This document shows, one piece after another, positions 43,288 to 52,500 of a stretch of 61,391 nt of DNA. The position numbers and the translations under genes were made by a program. The DNA lies in assembly GCA_937967505.1 (NCBI GenBank), contig CALCJM010000037.1, positions 1-61,391 on the forward strand. The letters are read 5' to 3'. Under the pieces are notes generated by a model. That model saw only the letters and a list, made by a program, of their open reading frames with translations, had not been told where the DNA came from and made no database searches. Every line of letters starts with the position of its first letter. Position 1 is the stretch's first letter. Source of the stretch: an uncultured Pirellulaceae bacterium (GTDB lineage Bacteria > Planctomycetota > Planctomycetia > Pirellulales > Pirellulaceae).

Positions 43288-44124
43288 TCAGTCGTCAAAA
43301 GTCTTTTGTAATTTGACGCCAGTTTGAGGGCAGTGGCCGGTTAAATCGGCAAAAACATGATCCAGTCCAACGTCGTTTTGGTCGATTTGTTCCAGCGGTC
43401 CATCGTAGACTTTCTGGCCTTCGTTGATCATGATCACGCGACTGGCCATTGCTTCGACCTCCTGCAGGATGTGCGTCGACAGCAGAATCGTTTTCTCTTT
43501 TCCCAGCCGCGTCATGGTCTCCCGCACGCCACGGATCTGGTTGGGGTCCAGCCCCGAAGTAGGTTCATCAAGGATTAAAACTTCGGGTTCGTGGATCAGC
43601 GCCTGAGCCATCCCAACGCGCTGCTTGTAGCCTTTGGACAGTTTGCTGATCGGTTTATAGATCACACTGCCCAGCGAGCAAATATCGACGACTTTTTCGA
43701 TCTGGTTTCGCTTGGTGGCCTTGGACATGCCGCGCGCTTCGGCGAAAAAATCCAGCAAGCTATAGGGGGTCATTTCTGGATAGAGCGGTCCTGATTCCGG
43801 CAGGTAGCCCAGCTTGCGGGAGCCCTCCAGCCGATCGCTGCTCATGTCAAAACCCGCGATCCGCGCTTTGCCTTTGGACGGCGACAGATAGCCCGTCAGC
43901 ATTTTCATCGTCGTGCTTTTGCCGGCACCGTTGGGGCCCAAAAACGCCACGACTTCACCTTTGTTGACGGTGAACGACACGTCATTGGTCGCGATGAAAA
44001 TCCCGTAGATCTTGGACAGGTGATCCGCCTCGATCATCGGGATCGGGGCAGGTCCGGTCGCGGTCGATTGCCCAGAGACTTCTTCCACCGCTGGTTCGGG
44101 CGACCGGTCGTCTGGCACATTCAT
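43288..44124 (-). CDS. ABC transporter ATP-binding protein (GldA-like)
   Basis: 278 residues. Walker A GPNGAGKST (63-71), Q-loop region LPESGPLYPEMTPYSLLDFF, signature LSKGYKQRV, Walker B VLILDEPTSGLDP and switch His in ILLSTHILQEVEAMA. The first 30 residues are a Pro-rich extension, and the end is the usual short tail. It energises the downstream permease. ATG 44124 overlaps the nadB stop by four bases (ATGA), so translation is coupled to nadB. The gene order ATPase - permease/Gldg - DUF4340 is the typical module. Confidence 0.95.
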   Translation of the reverse strand: MNVPDDRSPEPAVEEVSGQSTATGPAPIPMIEADHLSKIYGIFIATNDVSFTVNKGEVVAFLGPNGAGKSTTMKMLTGYLSPSKGKARIAGFDMSSDRLEGSRKLGYLPESGPLYPEMTPYSLLDFFAEARGMSKATKRNQIEKVVDICSLGSVIYKPISKLSKGYKQRVGMAQALIHEPEVLILDEPTSGLDPNQIRGVRETMTRLGKEKTILLSTHILQEVEAMASRVIMINEGQKVYDGPLEQIDQNDVGLDHVFADLTGHCPQTGVKLQKTFDD

Positions 44125-45845
44125 ACTTCGCCTCGAATATTTCTCATGGGATACTGCTCTGGCTGAAACTGGCCGTCACGAAAGCAGACATGCTGCCGCC
44201 AGTTTTCGTCATCGGTTTGTGGGAAATCGGTTCTCAAGTGGACGCCACGCGATTCTTCCCGCCGCAGGGCGGCGGTGCATAACAGTTTGCCGACAGTCAG
44301 CATATTTTGCAATTCCCAACCGGTCGCGTCGGGAAATTCCTGTGCCAACACGTAACTTTGCCAACGCTCGATGGTCTCGATCGCCGACGCCAGCGATTTG
44401 CCCTCGCGCCGCACGCCGGCAGCCCGCCACAGTAAACTTTTTAGTGAATTGCGGATGTCGTGGATGTCCAGTGCGGCATGGAATTCTTCGAGGTCATGAC
44501 TGGCAACGGGAAACACTTCCAGCGAATCATCACCGGAACGCAAGGCCGCTTTGGCCGCCTCTCGCGCGGCGCTAACTCCGTATACGAGCCCTTCGAGCAA
44601 ACTGTTCGACGCCAGCCGGTTCGCCCCGTGTAATCCGGTGCTGGTCGCCTCTCCGGCCGCCCACAGCCCGTCCAGGCTGGTCCGGCCATCCTGATCGACG
44701 GTGATGCCGCCAATCATATAGTGCGCTCCGGGGCGGACGGGGATCGGGTCGCAGGCGATGTCCAAGCCAAATTCCGCGACGGCTTTGGCGATTCCCGGAA
44801 ACCGCTGGCGAACATGGTTGGGGTCGAGATGCTTCAATGACAGAAACACATTGGGGGCGTGTGTTTTTTCCATCTGGGTCACGATCGCCTGGGAGACGAC
44901 ATCGCGCGGTGCCAGTTCCAGCCGGTCATCATAGTCCTGCATGAACCGGTACCCCTTCGAATCCAGCAGATAAGCCCCTTCGCCCCGCACGGCTTCGGTG
45001 ATCAGGGTTCGGCTGCTTCCGGCGATGTACAGCACGGTAGGATGAAACTGCATGAATTCCATATCACGCAGTTCCACGCCAGCGCGAAACGCCATCGCGT
45101 GGCCGTCACCGGTGGCAACCGCCGGGTTGGTTGTTTCGCGGAACAACTGCCCGGCACCTCCCGTGCACAAAATCGTTTCTTTGGACCAAAACAAAAATTT
45201 GCTGGTTCCGTCAGCGACCACCGCCCCGCGGCAACGGTCCTCCCATGTCAACAGGTCTAGGGTAAACGCGTTTTCGACCACGTGAATATTCGCAGCACTG
45301 CGGACCTGTTCGATCACCGCCCGCATGATTTCGGCACCGGTCGCATCACCGTTGGCGTGCAGGATTCGGTTGTGGCTATGCCCCCCCTCGCGCCCCAGCG
45401 TCAGATCCGCATTGCCGGTCTCGATGTCGCCGGGCTGCGTGGCTGCGGAGGCGACACTTTTATTTCGATCAAAACAGGTTCCCATCTCGATCAGTTCGGC
45501 GATCCGGGCAGGTGCCTGAGCGACCACATATTCAACGATTCCTTGGTCGCACAGATTGCCACCGGCAGTCATCGTGTCCCGCACATGCCATTCAATACGG
45601 TCTTCAGGATGCAGCACCCCGGCGATTCCCCCTTGGGCGTACGTGCTGTTGGATTGCCGAATGACATCTTTGGTGATGACGATCACGGTGAGAGCAGAAT
45701 CAACCTCCAACGCTGCCCGCAAACCGGCCAATCCACCTCCGATAATCAGCACATCGGCGAACCGGTGCGACACCTCTTTAGGCGCGAAATTGGTCAGGTA
45801 GCGGGGGATGTTCGGTATGCTGGAAGTACCTTGAGAATCGAACAT
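44121..45845 (-). CDS. nadB: L-aspartate oxidase
   Basis: 574 residues from ATG 45845 (frame open to 45902). First enzyme of NAD biosynthesis from aspartate: oxidises L-aspartate to iminoaspartate with FAD. FAD-binding VLIIGGGLAGLRAALEV, SNSTYAQGGIAGVLHPED, GREGGHSHNRILHANGDATG (active-site region), TILCTGGAGQLFRETTNPAV, HPTVLYIAG, HYMIGGITVDQDGRTSLDGL and LHGANRLASNSLLEGLVYG. The C-terminal helical domain ends with REESRGVHLRTDFP. nadA and nadC are not in the window. It heads the operon with the ABC module; no functional link is evident. Confidence 0.96.
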   Translation of the reverse strand: MFDSQGTSSIPNIPRYLTNFAPKEVSHRFADVLIIGGGLAGLRAALEVDSALTVIVITKDVIRQSNSTYAQGGIAGVLHPEDRIEWHVRDTMTAGGNLCDQGIVEYVVAQAPARIAELIEMGTCFDRNKSVASAATQPGDIETGNADLTLGREGGHSHNRILHANGDATGAEIMRAVIEQVRSAANIHVVENAFTLDLLTWEDRCRGAVVADGTSKFLFWSKETILCTGGAGQLFRETTNPAVATGDGHAMAFRAGVELRDMEFMQFHPTVLYIAGSSRTLITEAVRGEGAYLLDSKGYRFMQDYDDRLELAPRDVVSQAIVTQMEKTHAPNVFLSLKHLDPNHVRQRFPGIAKAVAEFGLDIACDPIPVRPGAHYMIGGITVDQDGRTSLDGLWAAGEATSTGLHGANRLASNSLLEGLVYGVSAAREAAKAALRSGDDSLEVFPVASHDLEEFHAALDIHDIRNSLKSLLWRAAGVRREGKSLASAIETIERWQSYVLAQEFPDATGWELQNMLTVGKLLCTAALRREESRGVHLRTDFPQTDDENWRQHVCFRDGQFQPEQYPMRNIRGEV

Positions 45846-45986
45846 GGGTGGAAGGCTTTGAAAATCGGGGGCGTACCGGATTTGCCAAGTCAAACAGACC
45901 AACTAGAAGCCAACGCAAGGGGCACTGGGGCCGCAACGAGCGCTGGCCCGGGATTCCACCGCAAACCGGCTACCGCTGCAAACCGG

Positions 45987-46415
45987 CTACTTCTTCGTGG
46001 CCTTTTTCTTGGTTGCTTTTTTCGCCGCTTTCTTTGTGGCGGTCTCAGCTTCCGGAGCATCAGGATCAACGATTTCCGAAACGTCGATCTCCTCCTTGAT
46101 TTTCTGTACAAAGTGAGGTGGTTTGCCTTCCGGGGAAAGCTCTTTGGCTCGTTTTTCTGCCGCCTTGCGTTGATTGAAGTCGTACAACGCCACGCGCTTC
46201 ATCGCGTGGTTAAAGACCCCCCAGAAGACACGCAAACGCACATCTTCAACCACTTTTTTCTTGGTCTTGCGTTTGGCCTTCTTCTTGACTGGCGCGTCAT
46301 CATCCTCTTCGCCCTTCTTTTTAGCTGCTTTTTTGGTGGTCGCTTTTTTTGCTGCCGCTTTCTCAGCGGGAGCCTTTTTGGTTGTTGCTTTTTTAGTGGC
46401 GGCTTTTTTGGCCAT
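45987..46415 (-). CDS. Histone H1-like Lys/Ala-rich protein
   Basis: 142 residues. Both ends are made of KKAA/KKAT repeats (MAKKAATKKATTKKAPAEKA at the start; ATKKAAKKATKKKATKK at the end), as in histone H1 tails and bacterial H1-like nucleoproteins. The middle (about 55-115) is a non-repetitive domain: DVRLRVFWGVFNHAMKRVAL, YDFNQRKAAEKRAKELSPEG and PPHFVQKIKEEIDVSEI. Such proteins bind DNA or RNA nonspecifically. The central domain between two basic arms is less usual. It lies 142 bases upstream of nadB. No strong Shine-Dalgarno sequence is seen. Confidence 0.8.
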   Translation of the reverse strand: MAKKAATKKATTKKAPAEKAAAKKATTKKAAKKKGEEDDDAPVKKKAKRKTKKKVVEDVRLRVFWGVFNHAMKRVALYDFNQRKAAEKRAKELSPEGKPPHFVQKIKEEIDVSEIVDPDAPEAETATKKAAKKATKKKATKK

Positions 46416-46528
46416 GGCGGTCTGTCTGCCTATCGAAAATTAACCATAGGAAAAATTCATCCTCTTGAGGCCGTCAATATAATCCAAAAACAGGGCAGTG
46501 AATAGCCATTGCCGAACCACCCACCCTA

Positions 46529-46897
46529 TTAATTGGGGGGCGTTGGGGGTGGGGTTGAGGGTACGGCTCTCTTACCCGCACGGACATATTGCTCCCGTAG
46601 CTTGGCGTAAGTATCGGGATCGGGTAGATCCAGTGTTTTTTCCGGTAATTCCCCATCGCCGCGCCCCGGATAACGTTCCGGATCGCTCTGCAAATCACCC
46701 TGCGAACCGTTTGGTAACCCCGCTTGGGCTTCTTCCAGCAACCGTTTCAGGAATGGACGGCACCAACCACAGCCGGTCCCCGCCCCGTAGCACTGCGATA
46801 GCTGGCTGGCCACGCGCGGATTTTCAAGTCGAATAAATTTCTGTACCTTTCGCAGCGAAACGTGAAAGCACAGGCAGAGTTCTTGGTCGGGATCCAT
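46529..46897 (-). CDS. Bfd-like (2Fe-2S)-binding protein
   Basis: 122 residues from ATG 46897. BFD-type domain near the N-terminus: Cys8-x-Cys10 in LCLCFHVSLRKV and Cys43-x2-Cys46 in YGAGTGCGWC, the four cluster ligands of bacterioferritin-associated ferredoxin and related [2Fe-2S] modules. The C-terminal half is Pro-rich and polar (LQSDPERYPGRGDGELPEK) and ends TPPPTPPN, probably disordered. It may handle electrons for iron release or act as a partner domain. No bacterioferritin gene is nearby. The frame opens further at 46942. Confidence 0.82.
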   Translation of the reverse strand: MDPDQELCLCFHVSLRKVQKFIRLENPRVASQLSQCYGAGTGCGWCRPFLKRLLEEAQAGLPNGSQGDLQSDPERYPGRGDGELPEKTLDLPDPDTYAKLREQYVRAGKRAVPSTPPPTPPN

Positions 46898-47124
46898 TTC
46901 AATATCGTAGGCCAGCAGCCCGACAAAAGAAATGATCCCCACGAACGCGACGACCGGATATCATTCAAACACCGGAGAACGATTCCTTTTAAGGCATTCG
47001 GTGGGTGGGTCCTTAATGTATTTGCGCCGTGACCTACAATACAGGTGGCAGTTGTGCTGAAAGGATCGCGGAATCGCCCACGTCCAACCTGTAACCAAAA
47101 TTCCTCTCCCACGGGACCAGACAG

Positions 47125-47829
47125 TTGTCTGATGATGAAGCAAAACTCAAACTGGCCAAAAAGTACGAGTTGCTGGACCCGGACGTTCGGCTGATGCTTC
47201 AGGTCAAGGCGGGGGACGCGGGCGCTTTTGAGTCGCTGGTTGCCAAGTACCAGGCACGGCTGGTGGGGATCCTCCGACACATGATCTCCGACAAAGAGCA
47301 GGCCGAGGATCTGGCGCAGGATGTTTTCTTGCGGGTGTATCGCGCCCGAGAGCGCTATGTGCCGACGGCCCGGTTTTCTACCTGGCTGTTTACGATCACG
47401 CATAACGTCGCCAGCAGCGCGCTGTTGAAACACTCTCGCCGCAAAGAAGTCAATTTGACTAACTCGCCTTCCGGATCGATGCCGACGCGCCCCTTGGACA
47501 CGATGGCAAAAGAAAAAAGCAGCCTGATGCCGACCCGTCGGGCTGACCAGGACGAACTGTCGTCCATCATGCGGCAAGCCATTGATCAACTGGGGGATCG
47601 CCAGAGAATGGCGCTGCTGTTGTCACGGTTTGAAGGGATGAGCTATCAGGAGATCGCAGATACGATGGAGCTGACACCTCAAGCGGTCAAATCACTGCTG
47701 TCCCGCGCACGACTGAAGCTGAAAATGATTGTTGAGCCCTACGTCACTTCCGGTATCCTGCCGGGGATGTTGGCCGAAGGCATTTCGCACGATGACAGGT
47801 CCCAAGAATCAAAGAGCCCGACGGAATGA
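47125..47829 (+). CDS. ECF-type RNA polymerase sigma factor
   Basis: 234 residues from TTG 47125. Region 2: DAGAFESLVAKYQARLVGIL, DKEQAEDLAQDVFLRVYRAR and ARFSTWLFTITHNVASSALL. Region 4: DQLGDRQRMALLLSRFEGMS, YQEIADTMELTPQAVKSLLS and RARLKLKMIVEPYV. The linker between regions is longer than usual. It overlaps the next gene by four bases (ATGA) and so is coupled to its anti-sigma factor; together with 49599-53342 it forms an envelope-related unit. Confidence 0.95.
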   Translation: MSDDEAKLKLAKKYELLDPDVRLMLQVKAGDAGAFESLVAKYQARLVGILRHMISDKEQAEDLAQDVFLRVYRARERYVPTARFSTWLFTITHNVASSALLKHSRRKEVNLTNSPSGSMPTRPLDTMAKEKSSLMPTRRADQDELSSIMRQAIDQLGDRQRMALLLSRFEGMSYQEIADTMELTPQAVKSLLSRARLKLKMIVEPYVTSGILPGMLAEGISHDDRSQESKSPTE

Positions 47830-49319
47830 GTGATCACGATCAACAACGCGCTCCCGGTCAACCCGTCCCGGATCCCCCCGCCTCAGATCAACAGACGTCG
47901 GAGCAAAAGCAGTCCGCCGATGCGGAACAACTCACCGCGTATCTGGACGGCGAACTGTCCGGACAGGAGCTGGCCGATGTGGAACAACGTTTGCTAGACG
48001 ACCCACCGTTTCGTAACCTGATGCAGAAACTTCAGGCCAGCTGGGATTTGCTCGATTCGCTGCCCCAGACACGCAGCTATGACGCGTTTGTGCGAACCAC
48101 GATGGAAATGGTGGCACAGGCCGCCGACGAGGACAACCAAACCCATCGGCGCCGGTGGTTGCCAACCTGGCTGGGTGTGCTGGCGGGGTTTGTCGTCATT
48201 CCGGTAGCCGTCGGTTGGGCCAGCTATTCAGCCACCGACCGTCAGAACAAAGCGCCGCTGGAACAGCTGATCCGCGACCTGCCGCTGATTGAAAATTTTG
48301 ATCGTTACACGCGCGTGGATCTGGATATCGATTTCCTAGAGAACCTTGACGACGCGGATTTGTTCACTTCGGAAGTTGTTTCGCTGTTTCCAACTGCTGA
48401 ATCATCGCCGGGACCGGAACTGGATAAAGATTTCAGCCTACAGCCATCGCAGGAGACGCTGGACGAACGGACCGATCGGCTGAAGTTGATGCAGCCCCGC
48501 CAGCTGGAATCAATTAAACGCAACAAGGCCAAGTTTGATTTGCTGTCCGAAACGCGTCGGGGCGAGCTGGCGGAATTTCACCGGGTACTGATCAGGCACC
48601 CCCGTAGAGACGAGATCAACAAAACGCTGGTGGCTTACTATGACTGGCTGAAATCGCTGGGGCAGAGCGAGCGGATTGAGTTGTTGGACACACCCGACAT
48701 TCCCTCACGCATCGAATTGATCGCCGATAAAATCGAGGTGCAGAATTTGAAGGCCTTTGGCAAGGCCGGCGCGACGAAGTTGCCGACCGCTGACGCCGAA
48801 GCGCTGTTTCGTTGGTACGATTCACTGATCAAGGCCAAAGAAAAACGGATTCGTCGCGCTGCGGCCATGATTTACGCTGACACCTACAAAAAAAAGTTCA
48901 ACGAAGCCCCACCCACATCAGGGGCAAGTTCGTTCCGCCGCCGACCACTCAGCCAACTGATGCGGTTTATCTTTAAATATGATCGCAAGACGATCAACCC
49001 GATGATCAACGACGGTGACATTAGCCATTTGAAAAACAGGCTGTCTCCGGAAGCCAACGCGATTCTGGATGCCGGTTTTTCAGTAGCCGAACGCACTCGT
49101 TTGATCATTAACTGGATTGATGCGGCCAACCAGTCGCGGTTCAGCATCGCCCCGGAAAAGTTACGGGCGTTCTATGACGGACTGCCGGATCGGCGGCGCG
49201 ACAGACTGGACAATCTCTCCCCGGCGGACTGGCGCAACAGCCTGATTGGCCTCTACCGCCAACAGCAACTGGACAACAATGCCGGCCCCGACGAGGACCA
49301 GACCATTTTCCGCAAGTGA
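47826..49319 (+). CDS. Membrane anti-sigma factor-like protein
   Basis: 497 residues. The N-terminal cytoplasmic part contains LTAYLDGELSGQELADVEQR and LLDDPPFRNLMQKLQASWDL, the usual anti-sigma core region although the zinc Cys/His set is absent. A single membrane helix follows at about 117-136 (LPTWLGVLAGFVVIPVAVGW). The outer about 360 residues are helical and charged. They contain SIKRNKAKFDLLSETRRGEL and EFHRVLIRHPRRDEINKTLV, a block that recurs in planctomycete proteins of this position. The 4-base overlap with the sigma gene makes the anti-sigma role probable. What it senses is unknown. Confidence 0.78.
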   Translation: MSDHDQQRAPGQPVPDPPASDQQTSEQKQSADAEQLTAYLDGELSGQELADVEQRLLDDPPFRNLMQKLQASWDLLDSLPQTRSYDAFVRTTMEMVAQAADEDNQTHRRRWLPTWLGVLAGFVVIPVAVGWASYSATDRQNKAPLEQLIRDLPLIENFDRYTRVDLDIDFLENLDDADLFTSEVVSLFPTAESSPGPELDKDFSLQPSQETLDERTDRLKLMQPRQLESIKRNKAKFDLLSETRRGELAEFHRVLIRHPRRDEINKTLVAYYDWLKSLGQSERIELLDTPDIPSRIELIADKIEVQNLKAFGKAGATKLPTADAEALFRWYDSLIKAKEKRIRRAAAMIYADTYKKKFNEAPPTSGASSFRRRPLSQLMRFIFKYDRKTINPMINDGDISHLKNRLSPEANAILDAGFSVAERTRLIINWIDAANQSRFSIAPEKLRAFYDGLPDRRRDRLDNLSPADWRNSLIGLYRQQQLDNNAGPDEDQTIFRK

Positions 49320-49598
49320 TCATTTCGCCCAGAACGGCCGCCGATCCTTGAACCGCTTCCCCTCGCTGGCGAGCCCCAAAATTGGTCCGGGAATGCGGTT
49401 TCTGCGGCAGAAACCAAAGGAAAATGCTTATTATTTCCCCGCCCGATGCCGCCACGCTAGAATAGAACCAGCCTCGTCCCGAAAATGACGATAAGCTTTC
49501 AGACCAATCAGATGTCAGCCGCACCAGCGCAGACAACCTGCTTGCCGCCCCATAAGGGATCGGCCACCAAATTTTCAGGACTTGGGAATGGCAATAGA

Positions 49599-52500
49599 AT
49601 GGCAACACAAACCACATCCAACGCACCGACCAGCAAGCAGTCAAAAGTCCAGCACTATGTCAATCGACAGCTGGATAAAACCGGGCGTCAGGTTAAAACC
49701 ACTGATTTGATCACGCGTTTGATTGTCGGTGTGCTGCTGTTTGTGACGGTATTGCAGGTGTATGCAATCATTGATGCATGGGTCTGGGCTTTCAATCCGG
49801 CCGCGCGGTGGGTCTGTTTTATTTCGTTGTTGGTCGGAGCGCTGGTCTACGGGGCGTTGGCTGTTGCCCCACTGTTTCTTCGCAGGGTTCACCCTGACTA
49901 CGCGGCCAAGATGATCGAGGACGAGCGGCCGTCGTTTAAAAACAGCTTGCTGAACTACGTATCGCTCCGTAAACAGCCCGCCCGTACGCACACGGCAATC
50001 ATGGATGCCGTGTCCAAGCAGGCTGCCATGGATCTACAGACCGTTCCCGACGAAGCTGCCGTGGACCAGTCTAACATCGTCAGATCCGGGTTGCTGTTGT
50101 TAACCGTCACCGGATTTGCCGTCATCTACTGGTTGCTGTCCCCCAAAGATCCGCTTCTGTCGTTTTCGCGCGTGCTGTTACCATCGATCAAACAGTCTGC
50201 ACCGTCAGTGGTGCAGGTGCTGGATGTGTCGCCGGGAGATGTCGAAATTTTCTTCGGCGACTCCGTCGAGGTTGCCGCCACAATCAAGGGCAGCTTCAGC
50301 CTCGAAGACGTTAAACTGATCTACTCGACCACCGACGGGCAACTGACAGATCAGGAAGTCGCCATGCAACCCGAATCGGACGCCAACCGACGATTTACCG
50401 CCACGCTGCCGCAGGACCAGGCGGGAATTCAACAATCGTTGGTCTACCGCGTGGTCGCGCGAGACGGGCAATCGCCGGGTTACGATATTGTGGTCAAGCC
50501 GAATCCCTCCATCAGTGTCGATTCCCTGACGATCACGCCGCCGAAGTATACTCGCCTGCCCGTCGAAACGCTTGGCGGCCAGGACAGCATCGAGGGCCCC
50601 GAAGGTAGCACCGTGCGGATTGAAGCCTTGGCGAACCTGCCGATCAAGCTGGCCTATATGGAGCTGCTGAAAAAGAAAAACGGTGCCTCCAGCCAAACGC
50701 CGGGGGAGGATTACCGCATTGTGGAAACGGTGAAAATGCTGGTCGATAGCCAGGACCCCCAACGCGCCGCCGGAGAATTTCTGGCAGTGCTCAACAACGA
50801 CCGCAGTGACTCTAAAGCGTCACACTATCGCCTGAAATTTATCAGTACCACCGATGATCGCAATCAGCGCGCCAATATTTCACCGATCCGTGTGATCGCC
50901 GATCTGGCCCCCGAACTGGATGTGATTAATCCGGTAAAGAATCGTTCGAAGTTGCCCGTCAATGAAACGATGCTGATTGACGCTCGCGCCTTCGATATCG
51001 ACTACGGTATCAGCTCGATTGAACTGCAGATGGATAACCGAGGCTCAAATGTGTTTCCTCCCAAAACCATGCAGTTGACCTCGGAACAGGGGAACCAGCG
51101 CGTGCGTGGACAGCTACGGTTCACTCCGGAAAAACATTTCTTGCAATCCGGCGATATGGTGGTGTTTGCACTGACGGCAAACGACAACCGCGTCAGCCAC
51201 CTAAGCGGGATGCTGGATCCTAATTCTGTCCAGTCACGCCAATACCAGATCGAGATCACAGACGCGGTGGAGAACCCCCAAACGCCCCCCAAAGATCAGC
51301 ATCAACAGAATAAAAAAGACGACGCACACCCAAACCCACCGCACAACGATGACCAACAGCAGCAACCCGATCAGCAGAAACAGCCCCCGAATAAAACGAA
51401 CAGTGACGACAATAGCGATCAGCAAGACAGCGGTGACCAGCCAGCCGATCCCAAAGAGTCGGAAACAGGATCCTCTGCAGACCAATCGGGCAGCGCTGAA
51501 TCGTCTCAATCGTCCGACTCATCCGGTGGTGCCGGCAGTGACTCAGGCGATAGTGAATCGCGAAATAGCGAATCGAAAGGTGACCAAGGCGCAGAAAACT
51601 CCGAGCATTCAACCGATTCTGGTAGCTCTGATTCCGGCAGCTCTGATTCTGGTAGCCAAATGAACGACGGAGGTCGAGGACAAGACGGAACCCCAAAACA
51701 GGATGGCGACCGTACCGAAGGTGCCGGGCAGAATCCACCGGGGCCTGATTCATCAGGGTCAGGCTCACCGGAACAAAATGGCTCAGGCAAAAGAGATAAC
51801 CAGCCGGAAGACAGTAAAGAGTCCGCAGTCGGCAACCAATCGCAGCAGGAGCCGCAGCAGGGATCAGGAAAAGGATCGCAAGAGGGCTCGCAAGTGGGCT
51901 CGCAACAACAGCAGCCCAATGGTAGCCCGGAAGGAACTGAAGGCAGCGCGGCAGATTCGTCTGGTCAGTCTGATGAATCAGGCAACGGCGAAGAACAGAA
52001 TCCTCAGCAGGGCCCCCAGGGCGGTGACGATCAGGGGCAAGCCAGCGGTAACCGCCAGTCGCTGGGGGAAAATGCTACCGATGGCGAAGTGATGTCGCGT
52101 CTGGAAGAGATGATCAAAGAAGAACAGGCAAAAGAAGGTCAAGGACAGAAGGGCGGGCGCGAGCCTGCTGATGAGGCCAGCGCTGCCGAACAGAATACCG
52201 GGACAGGTAAAGATCCCGAACAAAAGAATGCGCGTCAGAGTGCGGGGACCGGCTCAATGCAGCAAGACGACGCCAAGGCCGCCGACAAAGGAGCGCAGAA
52301 CAACGCACAACGTGGCGACGGGTCCTCCAGCAGCTCCCAAGGAGAGCAGGACGGCACAGCGAAGGGCTCCTCCGGCAGCAAGACGGGAGACCAGTCAGAC
52401 GAAGGTGCCAGTTCCGAGGATTCCAACAAAGGACAGAGTAACGAAACCGGTGGAAACGAAGCGGGGGACGCACGTACAGAATCCGGCAACGAAAACAGCA

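Noticed and set aside
45282..46505. A 407-codon plus-strand frame across nadB and the H1-like gene
   Set aside because: Antisense to two recognised genes; the Phe/Gly-rich translation is the mirror of the KKAA repeats.
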